Positions 1 to 11,766 are shown, numbered from the stretch's first letter. The stretch is DNA of 64,000 bases from Helichrysum umbraculigerum (GCA_949592205.1 CATIUR010000001.1:240516750-240580749); one strand, 5' to 3'. A program made the numbers and translations. Notes: a model not told the origin generated them from the letters alone.

Positions 1-757
1 TTCAAAATCAAAGAATTTACGGGATTTGTCGGAAACTTACGAGTGTCGGATTTGAAATCCGAGAAGATGGTTGTGTAGATCGTGATCCCGTGATCGTTTT
101 TCTCTAAATGGTTAGAAGATTCGGCGCGTTTTTGGTGTAGTTTTGGTGTAATTGGTGTGGTTTTTGGTTAAGTTTAGAGAGAGAGAAAGATGAGAGAAAA
201 GAGAGTGTAGAGAGAGAAATGATAGAGTGAAAATGAGAGAAAAGGAGGTGGAAGGTGGGTTTTGTTCCACTTTTCATCTCCTGTGTTTTCGTCCCGTGTT
301 TGTTTACCCGATCGTTAAATGTTACATTATTTTAACTAATACATTTTTAATTACATATTTCATTATATTTTTAATTAGGATCTTTTTATGAAACCAAATT
401 AATTTAGTTACAAAATTTTAAACTTTGTTTTATTTTAATTATACAATTTACGTTTTATGTTATCAAATGATATGTAAATATTATCGACATAATATTTATT
501 GTTAATGACGTTATTTAAAAATTTCGTTTTATTAAATAAATTCGTTCACCAACAGTCGTATATTTTGTCGCGTTTGCTCAATTCGTTTCGTATGTAATTA
601 CATCTAATTACAATTAAGTAATACTACGCGTATTAACTAGTTGGGCTTTGCTAGACTTACCTCTAAAATGCGTTGTGAATTCACTCGAGTAGGGAATTAG
701 CCTAATAATGCAAGTGATTATCGTTAATAATCGTGTATAAATTTGCGGAGTGTTACA
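1..757 (-). mobile_element. Partial LTR (B-like family), cut by window edge
   Basis: Read on the minus strand this begins TGTAACACTCCGC at 757 and runs off the left edge. It matches, with divergence, the start of the solo LTR at 46722. It is inserted in the coding sequence of an older retroelement, whose reading frame resumes at 758. The other end and its target duplication lie outside the window. There is no coding sequence in it. Confidence 0.75.
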
Positions 758-1154
758 AGCAGCCTGTGCAGAGAGCTAGATTGAGAGGACCCCCTGTTCC
801 ACCAGCAGCAGTTATACCACCACCAGTACCGGAGATACCAGAGATTGATTTGCCAGTAGGTAGAGGCAGAGGACGTGGTAGAGGTCGTGGTCGAGGTGAT
901 TTGTATGATGAGGTTCAGCAGAGACTGGAGAGGATTGAGATAGGACATGGTAGGAGATTTGATACGATTGATCAGAGGTTGACTAGATTTGAGCAGAGGT
1001 TTGATAGATTTGAGAGAGAGAGTTTTCATAGATCTGATTATCAGCTTGGATTGTTACAGCAGCTGTTGAGAGATAGGTCTATCGAGTTTCAGCCATATAT
1101 TCCTTTTGTTGATGATGGAGCTGGACCTTCGAGACAGCCAGGGCAGGAGGATTC
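758..1154 (+). pseudogene. C-terminal piece of an ORF of an old Athila/Tat-like retroelement
   Basis: The open frame encodes a proline-rich stretch, an RG repeat (about six Arg-Gly), then a heptad-like segment rich in Arg, Glu and Phe that looks like a coiled coil. The frame is cut at 1154 by the young chromovirus. Removing that element and one copy of its GATTC duplication joins the frame to 11772, where it ends after a few Asp codons at TAG 11782-11784. Its left side is cut at 757 by another LTR, so the ATG seen at 733 belongs to that LTR and is not a real start. I do not recognise the domain. By position it is a late ORF of an Athila/Tat-type element. Confidence 0.6.
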
Positions 1155-3523
1155 TGTAACACCTGCTAAATTAGGATAATTATTTATGCCTAATTGATTG
1201 TAACTAGTTGTAATTAGTATGTAATAGGACTAATTACAGGCTCTATTTGTATATATATGTGTGTTTTTACGCGATTTGGATAAATCGTACGAATTAACCG
1301 GACGGAGTCCGACACAGTTATTTGGACGTTGGTGACAGAAACTTACCTAAATAATGAGAACGTATTTTATTATGTAAAATACACAGCGAACAAACATTAT
1401 TTATAATACCACGACGACAATTTAAATAATTTAACGAATACGTATTAAACGCGAGTTAAGAATTTTAATACTTCGACAAATTGCTTTTATAATTAATTTC
1501 AAGGAATTTCATTAAAATATTCCCGTCATCTTTTAAAAATATAACCGCTTGATTTAACGCCTAAACGACGGAGGAAACGAACACCGCACGGGGTGCGGGG
1601 ACCGGAAAATGGGAGGATAACCTCCCATTTCCCCACCTTCTCTTTCATTTCCACTTCTATTTTCTCTCTCTCTCTTTCTTTTACTTTCAAACCACCAAAC
1701 CAATTTCATCACTACAATCGCAAAATAACACCACGAAACCTCGCCGAATCATACCACTCTTTTGGAGAAAAGTGACCACGACAACACGATCTACAATCCT
1801 ATCTTTCCGGAATTTCATTTCGGCAAATTGTAAGTTCCCGACAAAACCCGAAACTCTCCGTTTTTGCTCATTTTTACGTTTTTATGGTTTATATATGCTT
1901 AAAATGTCCAAAAATGGGTTGGGTAAAAGATTTGGACCAAACGGAAACTTTTCGACCGATTTTCCGGCCACCAAATTCCGATCAGACCGCTACGTCGCAG
2001 AGACGCTGGACTATCTGCGACGTAGCTCAAAACGTCGCATTTTGTGGCCAACGTCGCATTTAGCGACGTCGCGGCCTACGTCGCACAAAAATCCCAACGT
2101 CGCACTAGCGACGCAGCCTATTACGTCGCATTAACTTGCGGACGTCGCACATAGCGACGTAGACTTTTACGTCGCAAACCGAACCTACGTCGCATTGTTT
2201 TGCGAAGGTCGCATCATGCGACGTACCTCCCTACGTCGCACCCTACGTCGCATGCTACGTCGCATGCTACGTCGCACAAACCAGAACCTTGAAAAGTTAG
2301 ATTTTACTAAGTGTCGAACTTACACAACTTCAAATACTTATGTCATACGACTGAACAAACGTCATAGAACATACTTTCTATTACAATCACACTAAATTGC
2401 GTTATAAATGATAACACTTTGAATCATTTTTACAAACCGTCACCAACGGGCCATATTTGTTTTCAAACTACAAACGGATTACTAAACAAACACTTGGATA
2501 TAATGAGTTGTGTAAACAACTAGCCTAGATGGTCTTGCGAGACATCTACTTACTTAACTTTATATGTTTAGGCATTTGAAGGTTACGGGTTCGGAGAACC
2601 TACGGTTGATATTACTTACTCGTTTATTGATATAAACGTACTTGCAAAGACTCAGGTGAGTCTTACGGCCCCACTTTTACTGTTTTATCTTATTGGGGGA
2701 GATACATGCTACTACTTTTTCTTGAACACAAGTACTAAACTGTTTACTATACCAAACGGAATTGCATGAGTTGTTACTATCTACAGAAGTCTCTCCATCA
2801 TATATCGTTAGTTATGGACTTAAGCGCGAACAGTAGGTAATGGATCCATTAGGGAAATGACCCTCCCCACCCGGGGCAGTAGCGCTGCCACGTACCGATT
2901 TACACGTATAAACGGGTGACAACTTATTCGTTACTGATGCTTGCTCACTTACGAGCATGTCACGGGAGCAAACATATTATTTACGGGTTAAGCTTCGATT
3001 ATGAGCCTCATGGCAACGGTATAAACTTACTTACTTACATTTGCGGGATTGCAAATACTGGTTTACGATTTCTGGATTGAAATTGCTGATTTTACGCCTA
3101 CGGGCATTACTGACGAAAGCTCGTGTTCAAAACTGATATTATTTACAAACCTGTGAGATTCACCAACCTTTTGGTTGACACTTTTTAGCATGTTTTCTCA
3201 GGTACCCGGATGGAGTAGGATTACTCCAGGATTTTAGCTAGAGTCGCATGATTTCAACACAACTGCATTAACGGAGATTCTTAGCATTATCTTTTGTATA
3301 TTTTGATTATGTAGTAGAATCTCCCGCTATACGCGTGGACTCTAGGGGAAACTACATTTTGTATACGAAAACACTAAGTTTTCAAACATTATATCTATGG
3401 AATGTAACTAATTTACAAAACGTCTCATTTAGAGGTCGTTTGCTTTATCTTTGTGCTGTGATATTTAATTAGTAACACCCCAAACTATGCTTCCGCAAAA
3501 CAGTGAATTTCGGGGGTGTTACA
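1155..3523 (+). repeat. 5' LTR of the chromovirus
   Basis: A 2369-bp direct repeat of 9398-11766. It contains short open frames (1593-1775, 1772-2134, 2195-2395) that recur identically in the other LTR and look non-coding. It carries a hairpin array at 1989-2276. Confidence 0.95.
1989..2276. repeat. Array of ACGTCGCA inverted-repeat hairpins in 5' LTR
   Basis: About 17 copies of ACGTCGCA or its complement occur at irregular spacing, many as head-to-head pairs. The best hairpin is GCTACGTCGCAGA at 1989-2001 against its exact complement at 2014-2026 (13-bp stem, 12-nt loop). Others are ACGTCGC-attta-GCGACGT and ACGTCGC-acata-GCGACGT. The array is repeated in the 3' LTR at 10232-10519. Confidence 0.8.
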
Positions 3524-3526
3524 GAT

Positions 3527-3539
3527 TGGTATCAGAGCC
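3527..3539 (+). other. Primer-binding site, initiator tRNA-Met
   Basis: TGGTATCAGAGCC lies four bases after the 5' LTR end. It is the usual complement to the 3' end of initiator tRNA-Met used by many plant gypsy and copia elements. Confidence 0.9.
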
Positions 3540-4115
3540 TAAGGTTATAGTGAACTAGGTTGCATTTAGTGGGCCTAGACTATGACCATTAGGCAGTATT
3601 TCCTTATTAGGCTTGATTGGTTCAGGAATTACATCATACGACTTTAATTTAACATAGCCTGATCAACTATGTACAATTAAGGAAAGATGATGTGAGGTCT
3701 GAAATGGTTATGTCAAACAGGAATGCGTTAGTAGACTCTGACCACGAGAGAACCGAGACTCTTACTTGTTATGTGCTAGACATACGCTAGGCTATTATGT
3801 GATATACGAGTATATACATACATAGGCCTCACTCACTGACTATACTACTAAGCTATTATATATTGAATATATATGAATAGGCCTCGCACGTAAACACACT
3901 CGCTATAGAGATAGCCGACGTTTCTCTGGTGACACTTACGAATTTCTCTCAGCGGTTTGCACCGACCATGACAGACTTGATTACCGTCACACCACCTTGT
4001 GGCGCACTCTAATGATTTTATGAAAATCACATCTAACACCCGGAAGCAACGTACTTCCAAGGACTAAAATCCTCTCTCTGTCATTTCTATAGAACTCAAA
4101 GACGCGAATTCCCAA

Positions 4116-4592
4116 ATGGACGACCACATGTCTGATAGTGACCAAGTCCACGAGGAACAAATCCAGTACACGTATCTCGATGAGGACATCGTACCAGAAG
4201 AAGAAATCATGCTGGAGGGAAACGAAAATCAGAATTTCGAAATGACTGGCATCGACATAGAAGAATATGAAAGAGTGCGAGATCAGGCCGTGGGACTAGA
4301 CGGCCGAAATTGGGCACTTAAGCGTAAGTGCATAGACTATGAACAAAGATTGAGAATCTCAAACCGATCTGTCCCTACACAAATCAAAGATAAGATCCGT
4401 TACTGGAAGAAAGTGGCCACCAACCTAACCCGTAGGACCAAAACATGGATCAAACGTTTGGGCAGGAAATCAACGGAGGAGACTAAGTACCGCTCCACGA
4501 CTCAAAGATACAGGGACATGCTCGAGGCACGCTACCACCCACACGACCTGAACCTGGAGTCGGAAGACGAATCCGAAAGCCAGGAACCGTAA
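4116..4592 (+). CDS. Small acidic/basic ORF upstream of gag-pol
   Basis: This 158-codon open frame lies between the primer site and gag-pol, in a different frame and 362 bp before the gag-pol start. The first 60 residues are strongly acidic (DEDIVPEEE region). The middle (about 65-130) is rich in Arg and Lys with helical character, and the tail is acidic again (ESEDESESQEP). No retroviral domain is recognisable. The frame is not a shadow of another gene. Many chromoviruses have only one ORF, so this may be an accessory leader-region protein or an unused frame. Its codons are intact in this young copy, which is weak evidence because the element is recent. Confidence 0.5.
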   Translation: MDDHMSDSDQVHEEQIQYTYLDEDIVPEEEIMLEGNENQNFEMTGIDIEEYERVRDQAVGLDGRNWALKRKCIDYEQRLRISNRSVPTQIKDKIRYWKKVATNLTRRTKTWIKRLGRKSTEETKYRSTTQRYRDMLEARYHPHDLNLESEDESESQEP

Positions 4593-4954
4593 CTAAGAAT
4601 GAACCAACCGACTAGCAGAAACTGTGGACCGCCTTGGCACGCTATGGAACAAATTAATCTACATTAAGAATAGTGTAGTTTTTGTCTTGTAATCTACCTC
4701 GTAATCTAGGGACTATCTAGCACTACTCTATAAACTAGTCGGATGTAACCATTCCCGACACCCTTTGTATTATCTCTGTAGGATGTAACTTTTGAACTCA
4801 CTTTATCTATCAGATATCCTTTGTTATCTCAACTCACATTAATTGTCATTTTCCATGTTGATGTTATGTATTACTACTTTTATACATGTACATCTATGAC
4901 AATTACCAGCTCATACAAAATCTCATGTATCTTCATTTCTTTTATTGAAGAATC

Positions 4955-7900
4955 ATGCCGCCAAAGACACGACCATACACCGACGCCCAGATTACCTCCC
5001 TTATAACCCAGGCTGTTACTGAAGCCTTGGCTCGGAATACTCCACCAAACTCCTCGAGAAACAGCGATGCCGCTGAAACCACTACTGCTAAACCTTGTTC
5101 TTACAAGGACTTCCAGAACTGCAAACCTCTAAACTTTGCAGGTACCGAGGGAGCTATCGGTCTAGTACGCTGGATCGAGAAAGTTGAGTCTGTATTTCTT
5201 ATCTGCAACTGTGCGGAGGGAGATAAGGTTAAGTTCTCCGTTAGTACTTTTACTGACACCGCACTCACCTGGTGGAACACTTATGCCCAGACTGTGAGTG
5301 TTGCTACTGCTTACCAACTCCCGTGGGAGGAGTTGAAGAAGATGTTGAGGGGCGAGTATTGCCCCAGGGATGAATTGAAACAACTAGAAGTGGAATTCTG
5401 GAACCACAAGATGCTGGGTAATGATATCACCGGCTACACCAACCGTTTCCACCAACTGGCACTTCTGTGCCCAACCATGGTCGATCCTGAGTACAAGAGG
5501 ATCGAGAAATTTGTTGATGGTCTTCCTGAGAGACTCCAAGATCTGGTAACTTCTTCCAAACCGGGTACAATTCAGAGCGCCATTCGTATGGCCCATGAAC
5601 TAACGGCAAATTCTGTCCGCCGTGGTACAACTTCAACCCCATCTGCAAACAACAAACGCAAGTGGGAAAGTAACCCCAACTCATCCAACCAAACCTCCAA
5701 CAAAAAGCCTGAGTACATTAAGGCTTATTCATCTGGAACTTCGGAAAAGAAAGGGTACAGCGGGAGCAGACCCTACTGTCCCAAATGCAACCGCCACCAT
5801 GACGGTTCTTGCCCTTGCTCCAACTGCAAGCGGTTCGGGCATCTAGCCAAGGATTGTCGAACCAACATTCCCACCCCCAACACTAATGCACCAAAGGCCT
5901 GCTTTGGGTGCGGAAATACAGGGCATTTCAAGAAAGATTGCCCAAAGCTGAAAAACAACAACAACCCTGCTCGCGGCAGATCATTCGTTATCAAGGCTGG
6001 GGAAGCCAGACAAGACCCGAACGTCGTGACGGGTACGTTCCTTCTCAACGACCTTACCGCTTCTGTGTTATTTGATACCGGTGCCGATAGAAGCTTCATT
6101 TCTGAGAAATTTAGCCCTTTACTTGATATTACTCCCACTGCCTTAGATGCTAAATACATTGTAGAATTAGCTAACGGTAAACTGATTGAAACTGATAGCA
6201 TCATACAAAACTGTACACTTAACCTCACGAACGAAACGTTTCCCATTGATTTAATCCCTGTCGAGATCGGCAGCTTCGATATTATTGTCGGTATGGATTG
6301 GTTATCCAAGCACCGAGCTGAAATCATCTGTCATGACAAACTCGTTCGCATACCTCTTGTCTCCGGTGGAACCTTAGTCCTACAAGGGGAGACCGGTAGA
6401 CGGAATCTGAATATTGTATCCTGTCTGAAAACGAGAAAATACCTACGAAAAGGGTATCAAGCCATCCTCGCACATGTAACGGAGAAGAAGTCGGAGGAGA
6501 AGCGACTTGAGGATGTTCCGATCGTGCGGGATTTCCCGGAAGTCTTTCCTGAAGACTTGCCCGGACTTCCGCCACCTAGACAAGTTGAATTTCAAATCGA
6601 ACTTGTGCCCGGAGCTGCACCCGTGGCACGAGCCCCTTACCGTTTAGCACCATCCGAAATGCAGGAGTTGTCTAACCAACTACAGGAACTCCTGGACAGA
6701 GGATTCATTCGACCAAGTTCCTCACCTTGGGGAGCTCCGGTCTTATTCGTGAAAAAGAAAGACGGGTCTTTCCGCATGTGTATCGACTACCGAGAGCTGA
6801 ATAAGCTAACCATAAAGAATCGGTACCCACTTCCTAGAATCGATGACCTGTTTGACCAACTCCAGGGATCGAGTGTTTACTCGAAGATTGATCTACGGTC
6901 GGGTTATCATCAACTCCGAGTCCGTGACAATGATATCCCAAAGACAGCTTTCCGAACTCGTTATGGGCATTATGAATTCCAAGTGATGCCATTCGGGTTA
7001 ACCAACGCACCGGCCGTATTCATGGACCTTATGAATCGGGTGTGCAAACCATATCTTGACAAATTCGTCATTGTGTTCATCGATGATATCCTGATTTACT
7101 CTCGTAACGAACAGGAACATGCCCAACATCTGAAAACCATTCTAGGACTTCTGAAACACGAAGAGTTATATGCCAAATTCTCTAAGTGTGAGTTCTGGAT
7201 TCGAACCGTTCAATTCCTCGGGCACGTGATTGACAGCCAAGGAATTCATGTTGATCCCGCCAAGATTGAAGCAATCAAGGGCTGGGAGTCACCGACCACT
7301 CCAACCGAAGTGAGACAATTCTTAGGTCTTGCTGGTTATTATCGCCGATTCATCGAAAACTTTTCAAGAATAGCTGTTCCACTTACCACACTGACTCAGA
7401 AGGATAAGAAGTTCGATTGGACTGATAAACAAGAGTCAGCCTTCCAGCTATTGAAAAACAAACTTTGCAGTGCACCAATCTTGTCCTTACCCGAGGGCAC
7501 CGACGATTTCGTAGCTTACTGCGACGCCTCACACCAGGGACTTGGTTGTGTGTTGATGCAACGGGAAAAAGTCATTGCCTATGCCTCACGACAACTAAAA
7601 ATTCACGAGAAAAACTATACGACCCACGACCTCGAGTTAGGTGCTGTGGTCTTCGCATTGAAAATCTGGAGACATTATCTCTACGGTACGAAAAGCACTA
7701 TCTTTACCGATCACAAAAGTCTCCAACACATATTCGATCAGAAAGATCTAAACATGAGGCAACGTCGCTGGGTTGAGTTACTTAGTGACTACGACTGCGA
7801 GATCAAATACCATCCGGGCAAGGCGAACGTAGTTGCCGATGCCTTAAGCCGAAAAGAACGAGTGAAACCCCTTCGAGTTCGAGCACTTTCTATGACAATT

Positions 7901-9364
7901 CATAACGAGCTTCCTGCTCAAATCCTTACCGCTCAACTTGAAGCACTCAACGATGAAAACTTGAAAAATGAAGCCTTGCGGGGCTTGGATAAACAATTCG
8001 AAATCAAACCCGATGGAACTCGATACTTCTCTAACCGGATGTGGTTACCCAAATTCGGAAACTTGCGAGATTTGGTGATGGCTGAAGCTCACAAATCTCG
8101 ATACTCTATACATCCTGGATCTGACAAGATGTATCATGACGTCAAAGGGTTGTATTGGTGGCCTAACATGAAAGCTGACATCGCCTTGTACGTCAGTAAA
8201 TGCCTAACCTGTTCCAAAGTAAAGACCGAACACCAAAGACCTTCTGGGTTGCTTCAACAACCTGAAATTCCTCAATGGAAATGGGAACAGATTTCCATGG
8301 ACTTCATTACCAAACTACCGAAAACTTCGAGTGGTTGCGATACCATTTGGGTGATCGTGGACCGTCTCACGAAATCTGCTCACTTTCTGGCCATCAAGGA
8401 AACCGACAAGATGGAGCGTCTGACTCGCATCTATGTCAAAGAAATCATCTCGCGACACGGTGTACCTATCTCGATCATCTCGGATAGGGACAGCCGTTTT
8501 ACTTCTAACTTTTGGCAATCGCTACAGAAATCTCTTGGTACTCGTCTGGATATGAGTACTGCTTATCACCCGCAAACCGATGGCCAAAGCGAGCGAACTA
8601 TTCAAACACTGGAGGATATGCTACGAGCCTGCGTAGTCGACTTCGGTACTTCTTGGGAAAATCATTTACCGTTGTGCGAGTTCTCGTACAACAACAGTTA
8701 TCATACCAGCATAAAGGCTGCACCCTTCGAGGTACTTTACGGACGTAAGTGCCGATCACCTATCTGTTGGACTGAGTTAGGAGATTCCCAACTCACGGGT
8801 CCAGAAATCATTCAGGAAACTACTGAGAAGATCATCGGTATCCAAAACCGGCTGAAAGCCGCACGTGATCGTCAGAAAAGCTATGCTGACGTGAGACGCA
8901 AACACCTTGAGTTCCAGGTAGGAGACAAGGTACTTCTCAAGGTGGCACCGTGGAAAGGTGTTATTCGATTCGGGAAACGAGGCAAACTAAATCCTAGATA
9001 CATCGGACCATTCGAAATCCTTGAAAGGATTGGTCCAGTGGCCTATCGCCTGCAACTTCCTGCTGAACTTAGCAGTGTACACAACACATTCCACATTTCT
9101 AACTTGAAGAAATGTCTGTCTGACGAGACGTTGATTATACCGCTCGACGAAATTCAAATCGATGATAAACTCCATTTTGTCGAGAAACCTATGGAAATCA
9201 TGGACCGTGAGGTCAAGCAATTGAAACAGAGTCGTATTCCAATAGTAAAAGTCAGGTGGAATTCTAGGCGCGGCCCTGAGTTCACCTGGGAACGGGAAGA
9301 TCAAATGCGACAGAAATACCCACATCTCTTCCCAGACAACGCACCGTCCGTGCACTCAAGCTAA
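4955..9364 (+). CDS. Gag-Pol polyprotein, chromovirus (Tekay/Del)
   Basis: A single 1469-residue polyprotein that makes the particle protein and the enzymes for reverse transcription and integration. The Gag domain is about 40-250, followed by two CCHC zinc knuckles (Cys288 on and Cys316-Cys329). The aspartic protease has DTG at 374-376. Reverse transcriptase has the FIDD active site at 708-711, and RNase H follows. Integrase has an HHCC finger and the catalytic triad D1116, D1177, E1213 with exactly 35 residues between the last two. A C-terminal chromodomain starts near 1413 (MDREVK... to the end). The chromodomain is the known mark of chromoviruses, and the tail type fits Tekay/Del. The start ATG at 4955 is the first in frame. 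The stop lies just before the polypurine tract. No frameshift or internal stop is seen. Confidence 0.95.
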   Translation: MPPKTRPYTDAQITSLITQAVTEALARNTPPNSSRNSDAAETTTAKPCSYKDFQNCKPLNFAGTEGAIGLVRWIEKVESVFLICNCAEGDKVKFSVSTFTDTALTWWNTYAQTVSVATAYQLPWEELKKMLRGEYCPRDELKQLEVEFWNHKMLGNDITGYTNRFHQLALLCPTMVDPEYKRIEKFVDGLPERLQDLVTSSKPGTIQSAIRMAHELTANSVRRGTTSTPSANNKRKWESNPNSSNQTSNKKPEYIKAYSSGTSEKKGYSGSRPYCPKCNRHHDGSCPCSNCKRFGHLAKDCRTNIPTPNTNAPKACFGCGNTGHFKKDCPKLKNNNNPARGRSFVIKAGEARQDPNVVTGTFLLNDLTASVLFDTGADRSFISEKFSPLLDITPTALDAKYIVELANGKLIETDSIIQNCTLNLTNETFPIDLIPVEIGSFDIIVGMDWLSKHRAEIICHDKLVRIPLVSGGTLVLQGETGRRNLNIVSCLKTRKYLRKGYQAILAHVTEKKSEEKRLEDVPIVRDFPEVFPEDLPGLPPPRQVEFQIELVPGAAPVARAPYRLAPSEMQELSNQLQELLDRGFIRPSSSPWGAPVLFVKKKDGSFRMCIDYRELNKLTIKNRYPLPRIDDLFDQLQGSSVYSKIDLRSGYHQLRVRDNDIPKTAFRTRYGHYEFQVMPFGLTNAPAVFMDLMNRVCKPYLDKFVIVFIDDILIYSRNEQEHAQHLKTILGLLKHEELYAKFSKCEFWIRTVQFLGHVIDSQGIHVDPAKIEAIKGWESPTTPTEVRQFLGLAGYYRRFIENFSRIAVPLTTLTQKDKKFDWTDKQESAFQLLKNKLCSAPILSLPEGTDDFVAYCDASHQGLGCVLMQREKVIAYASRQLKIHEKNYTTHDLELGAVVFALKIWRHYLYGTKSTIFTDHKSLQHIFDQKDLNMRQRRWVELLSDYDCEIKYHPGKANVVADALSRKERVKPLRVRALSMTIHNELPAQILTAQLEALNDENLKNEALRGLDKQFEIKPDGTRYFSNRMWLPKFGNLRDLVMAEAHKSRYSIHPGSDKMYHDVKGLYWWPNMKADIALYVSKCLTCSKVKTEHQRPSGLLQQPEIPQWKWEQISMDFITKLPKTSSGCDTIWVIVDRLTKSAHFLAIKETDKMERLTRIYVKEIISRHGVPISIISDRDSRFTSNFWQSLQKSLGTRLDMSTAYHPQTDGQSERTIQTLEDMLRACVVDFGTSWENHLPLCEFSYNNSYHTSIKAAPFEVLYGRKCRSPICWTELGDSQLTGPEIIQETTEKIIGIQNRLKAARDRQKSYADVRRKHLEFQVGDKVLLKVAPWKGVIRFGKRGKLNPRYIGPFEILERIGPVAYRLQLPAELSSVHNTFHISNLKKCLSDETLIIPLDEIQIDDKLHFVEKPMEIMDREVKQLKQSRIPIVKVRWNSRRGPEFTWEREDQMRQKYPHLFPDNAPSVHSS

Positions 9365-9386
9365 TTTCGGGACGAAATTTCTTTAA

Positions 9387-9397
9387 CAAGGGGAGAA
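9387..9397 (+). other. Polypurine tract
   Basis: The purine run CAAGGGGAGAA directly precedes the 3' LTR start at 9398, where the plus-strand primer is expected. Confidence 0.8.
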
Positions 9398-11766
9398 TGT
9401 AACACCTGCTAAATTAGGATAATTATTTATGCCTAATTGATTGTAACTAGTTGTAATTAGTATGTAATAGGACTAATTACAGGCTCTATTTGTATATATA
9501 TGTGTGTTTTTACGCGATTTGGATAAATCGTACGAATTAACCGGACGGAGTCCGACACAGTTATTTGGACGTTGGTGACAGAAACTTACCTAAATAATGA
9601 GAACGTATTTTATTATGTAAAATACACAGCGAACAAACATTATTTATAATACCACGACGACAATTTAAATAATTTAACGAATACGTATTAAACGCGAGTT
9701 AAGAATTTTAATACTTCGACAAATTGCTTTTATAATTAATTTCAAGGAATTTCATTAAAATATTCCCGTCATCTTTTAAAAATATAACCGCTTGATTTAA
9801 CGCCTAAACGACGGAGGAAACGAACACCGCACGGGGTGCGGGGACCGGAAAATGGGAGGATAACCTCCCATTTCCCCACCTTCTCTTTCATTTCCACTTC
9901 TATTTTCTCTCTCTCTCTTTCTTTTACTTTCAAACCACCAAACCAATTTCATCACTACAATCGCAAAATAACACCACGAAACCTCGCCGAATCATACCAC
10001 TCTTTTGGAGAAAAGTGACCACGACAACACGATCTACAATCCTATCTTTCCGGAATTTCATTTCGGCAAATTGTAAGTTCCCGACAAAACCCGAAACTCT
10101 CCGTTTTTGCTCATTTTTACGTTTTTATGGTTTATATATGCTTAAAATGTCCAAAAATGGGTTGGGTAAAAGATTTGGACCAAACGGAAACTTTTCGACC
10201 GATTTTCCGGCCACCAAATTCCGATCAGACCGCTACGTCGCAGAGACGCTGGACTATCTGCGACGTAGCTCAAAACGTCGCATTTTGTGGCCAACGTCGC
10301 ATTTAGCGACGTCGCGGCCTACGTCGCACAAAAATCCCAACGTCGCACTAGCGACGCAGCCTATTACGTCGCATTAACTTGCGGACGTCGCACATAGCGA
10401 CGTAGACTTTTACGTCGCAAACCGAACCTACGTCGCATTGTTTTGCGAAGGTCGCATCATGCGACGTACCTCCCTACGTCGCACCCTACGTCGCATGCTA
10501 CGTCGCATGCTACGTCGCACAAACCAGAACCTTGAAAAGTTAGATTTTACTAAGTGTCGAACTTACACAACTTCAAATACTTATGTCATACGACTGAACA
10601 AACGTCATAGAACATACTTTCTATTACAATCACACTAAATTGCGTTATAAATGATAACACTTTGAATCATTTTTACAAACCGTCACCAACGGGCCATATT
10701 TGTTTTCAAACTACAAACGGATTACTAAACAAACACTTGGATATAATGAGTTGTGTAAACAACTAGCCTAGATGGTCTTGCGAGACATCTACTTACTTAA
10801 CTTTATATGTTTAGGCATTTGAAGGTTACGGGTTCGGAGAACCTACGGTTGATATTACTTACTCGTTTATTGATATAAACGTACTTGCAAAGACTCAGGT
10901 GAGTCTTACGGCCCCACTTTTACTGTTTTATCTTATTGGGGGAGATACATGCTACTACTTTTTCTTGAACACAAGTACTAAACTGTTTACTATACCAAAC
11001 GGAATTGCATGAGTTGTTACTATCTACAGAAGTCTCTCCATCATATATCGTTAGTTATGGACTTAAGCGCGAACAGTAGTTAATGGATCCATTAGGGAAA
11101 TGACCCTCCCCACCCGGGGCAGTAGCGCTGCCACGTACCGATTTACACGTATAAACGGGTGACAACTTATTCGTTACTGATGCTTGCTCACTTACGAGCA
11201 TGTCACGGGAGCAAACATATTATTTACGGGTTAAGCTTCGATTATGAGCCTCATGGCAACGGTATAAACTTACTTACTTACATTTGCGGGATTGCAAATA
11301 CTGGTTTACGATTTCTGGATTGAAATTGCTGATTTTACGCCTACGGGCATTACTGACGAAAGCTCGTGTTCAAAACTGATATTATTTACAAACCTGTGAG
11401 ATTCACCAACCTTTTGGTTGACACTTTTTAGCATGTTTTCTCAGGTACCCGGATGGAGTAGGATTACTCCAGGATTTTAGCTAGAGTCGCATGATTTCAA
11501 CACAACTGCATTAACGGAGATTCTTAGCATTATCTTTTGTATATTTTGATTATGTAGTAGAATCTCCCGCTATACGCGTGGACTCTAGGGGAAACTACAT
11601 TTTGTATACGAAAACACTAAGTTTTCAAACATTATATCTATGGAATGTAACTAATTTACAAAACGTCTCATTTAGAGGTCGTTTGCTTTATCTTTGTGCT
11701 GTGATATTTAATTAGTAACACCCCAAACTATGCTTCCGCAAAACAGTGAATTTCGGAGGTGTTACA
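9398..11766 (+). repeat. 3' LTR of the chromovirus
   Basis: Same length (2369 bp) as the 5' LTR and almost identical. It is followed by the GATTC target duplication at 11767-11771. The hairpin array recurs at 10232-10519. Confidence 0.95.

Larger units (their letters stand above)
1155..11766 (+). mobile_element. Complete Ty3/gypsy chromovirus (Tekay/Del type)
   Basis: Both LTRs are 2369 bp and start TGTAACACC and end GTGTTACA. A 5-bp target duplication GATTC flanks the element (1150-1154 and 11767-11771). The order is LTR, primer site, small ORF, gag-pol with C-terminal chromodomain, polypurine tract, LTR. I found only two LTR differences, near 2829/11072 and 3514/11757, so the insertion is very recent. 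With the commonly used rate of 1.3e-8 substitutions per site per year, two differences would be roughly 30,000 years; this depends wholly on that rate. The gag-pol frame is uninterrupted, so the copy may be autonomous. Confidence 0.95.

Noticed and set aside
733..757. ATG at 733 as the start of the 148-codon frame
   Set aside because: These bases are the end of an inserted LTR; only the frame from 758 belongs to the old element.
1593..2395. Short frames in the chromovirus LTR, repeated at 9836-10638
   Set aside because: They are identical LTR copies over a hairpin array and splice-like DNA; no protein likeness.
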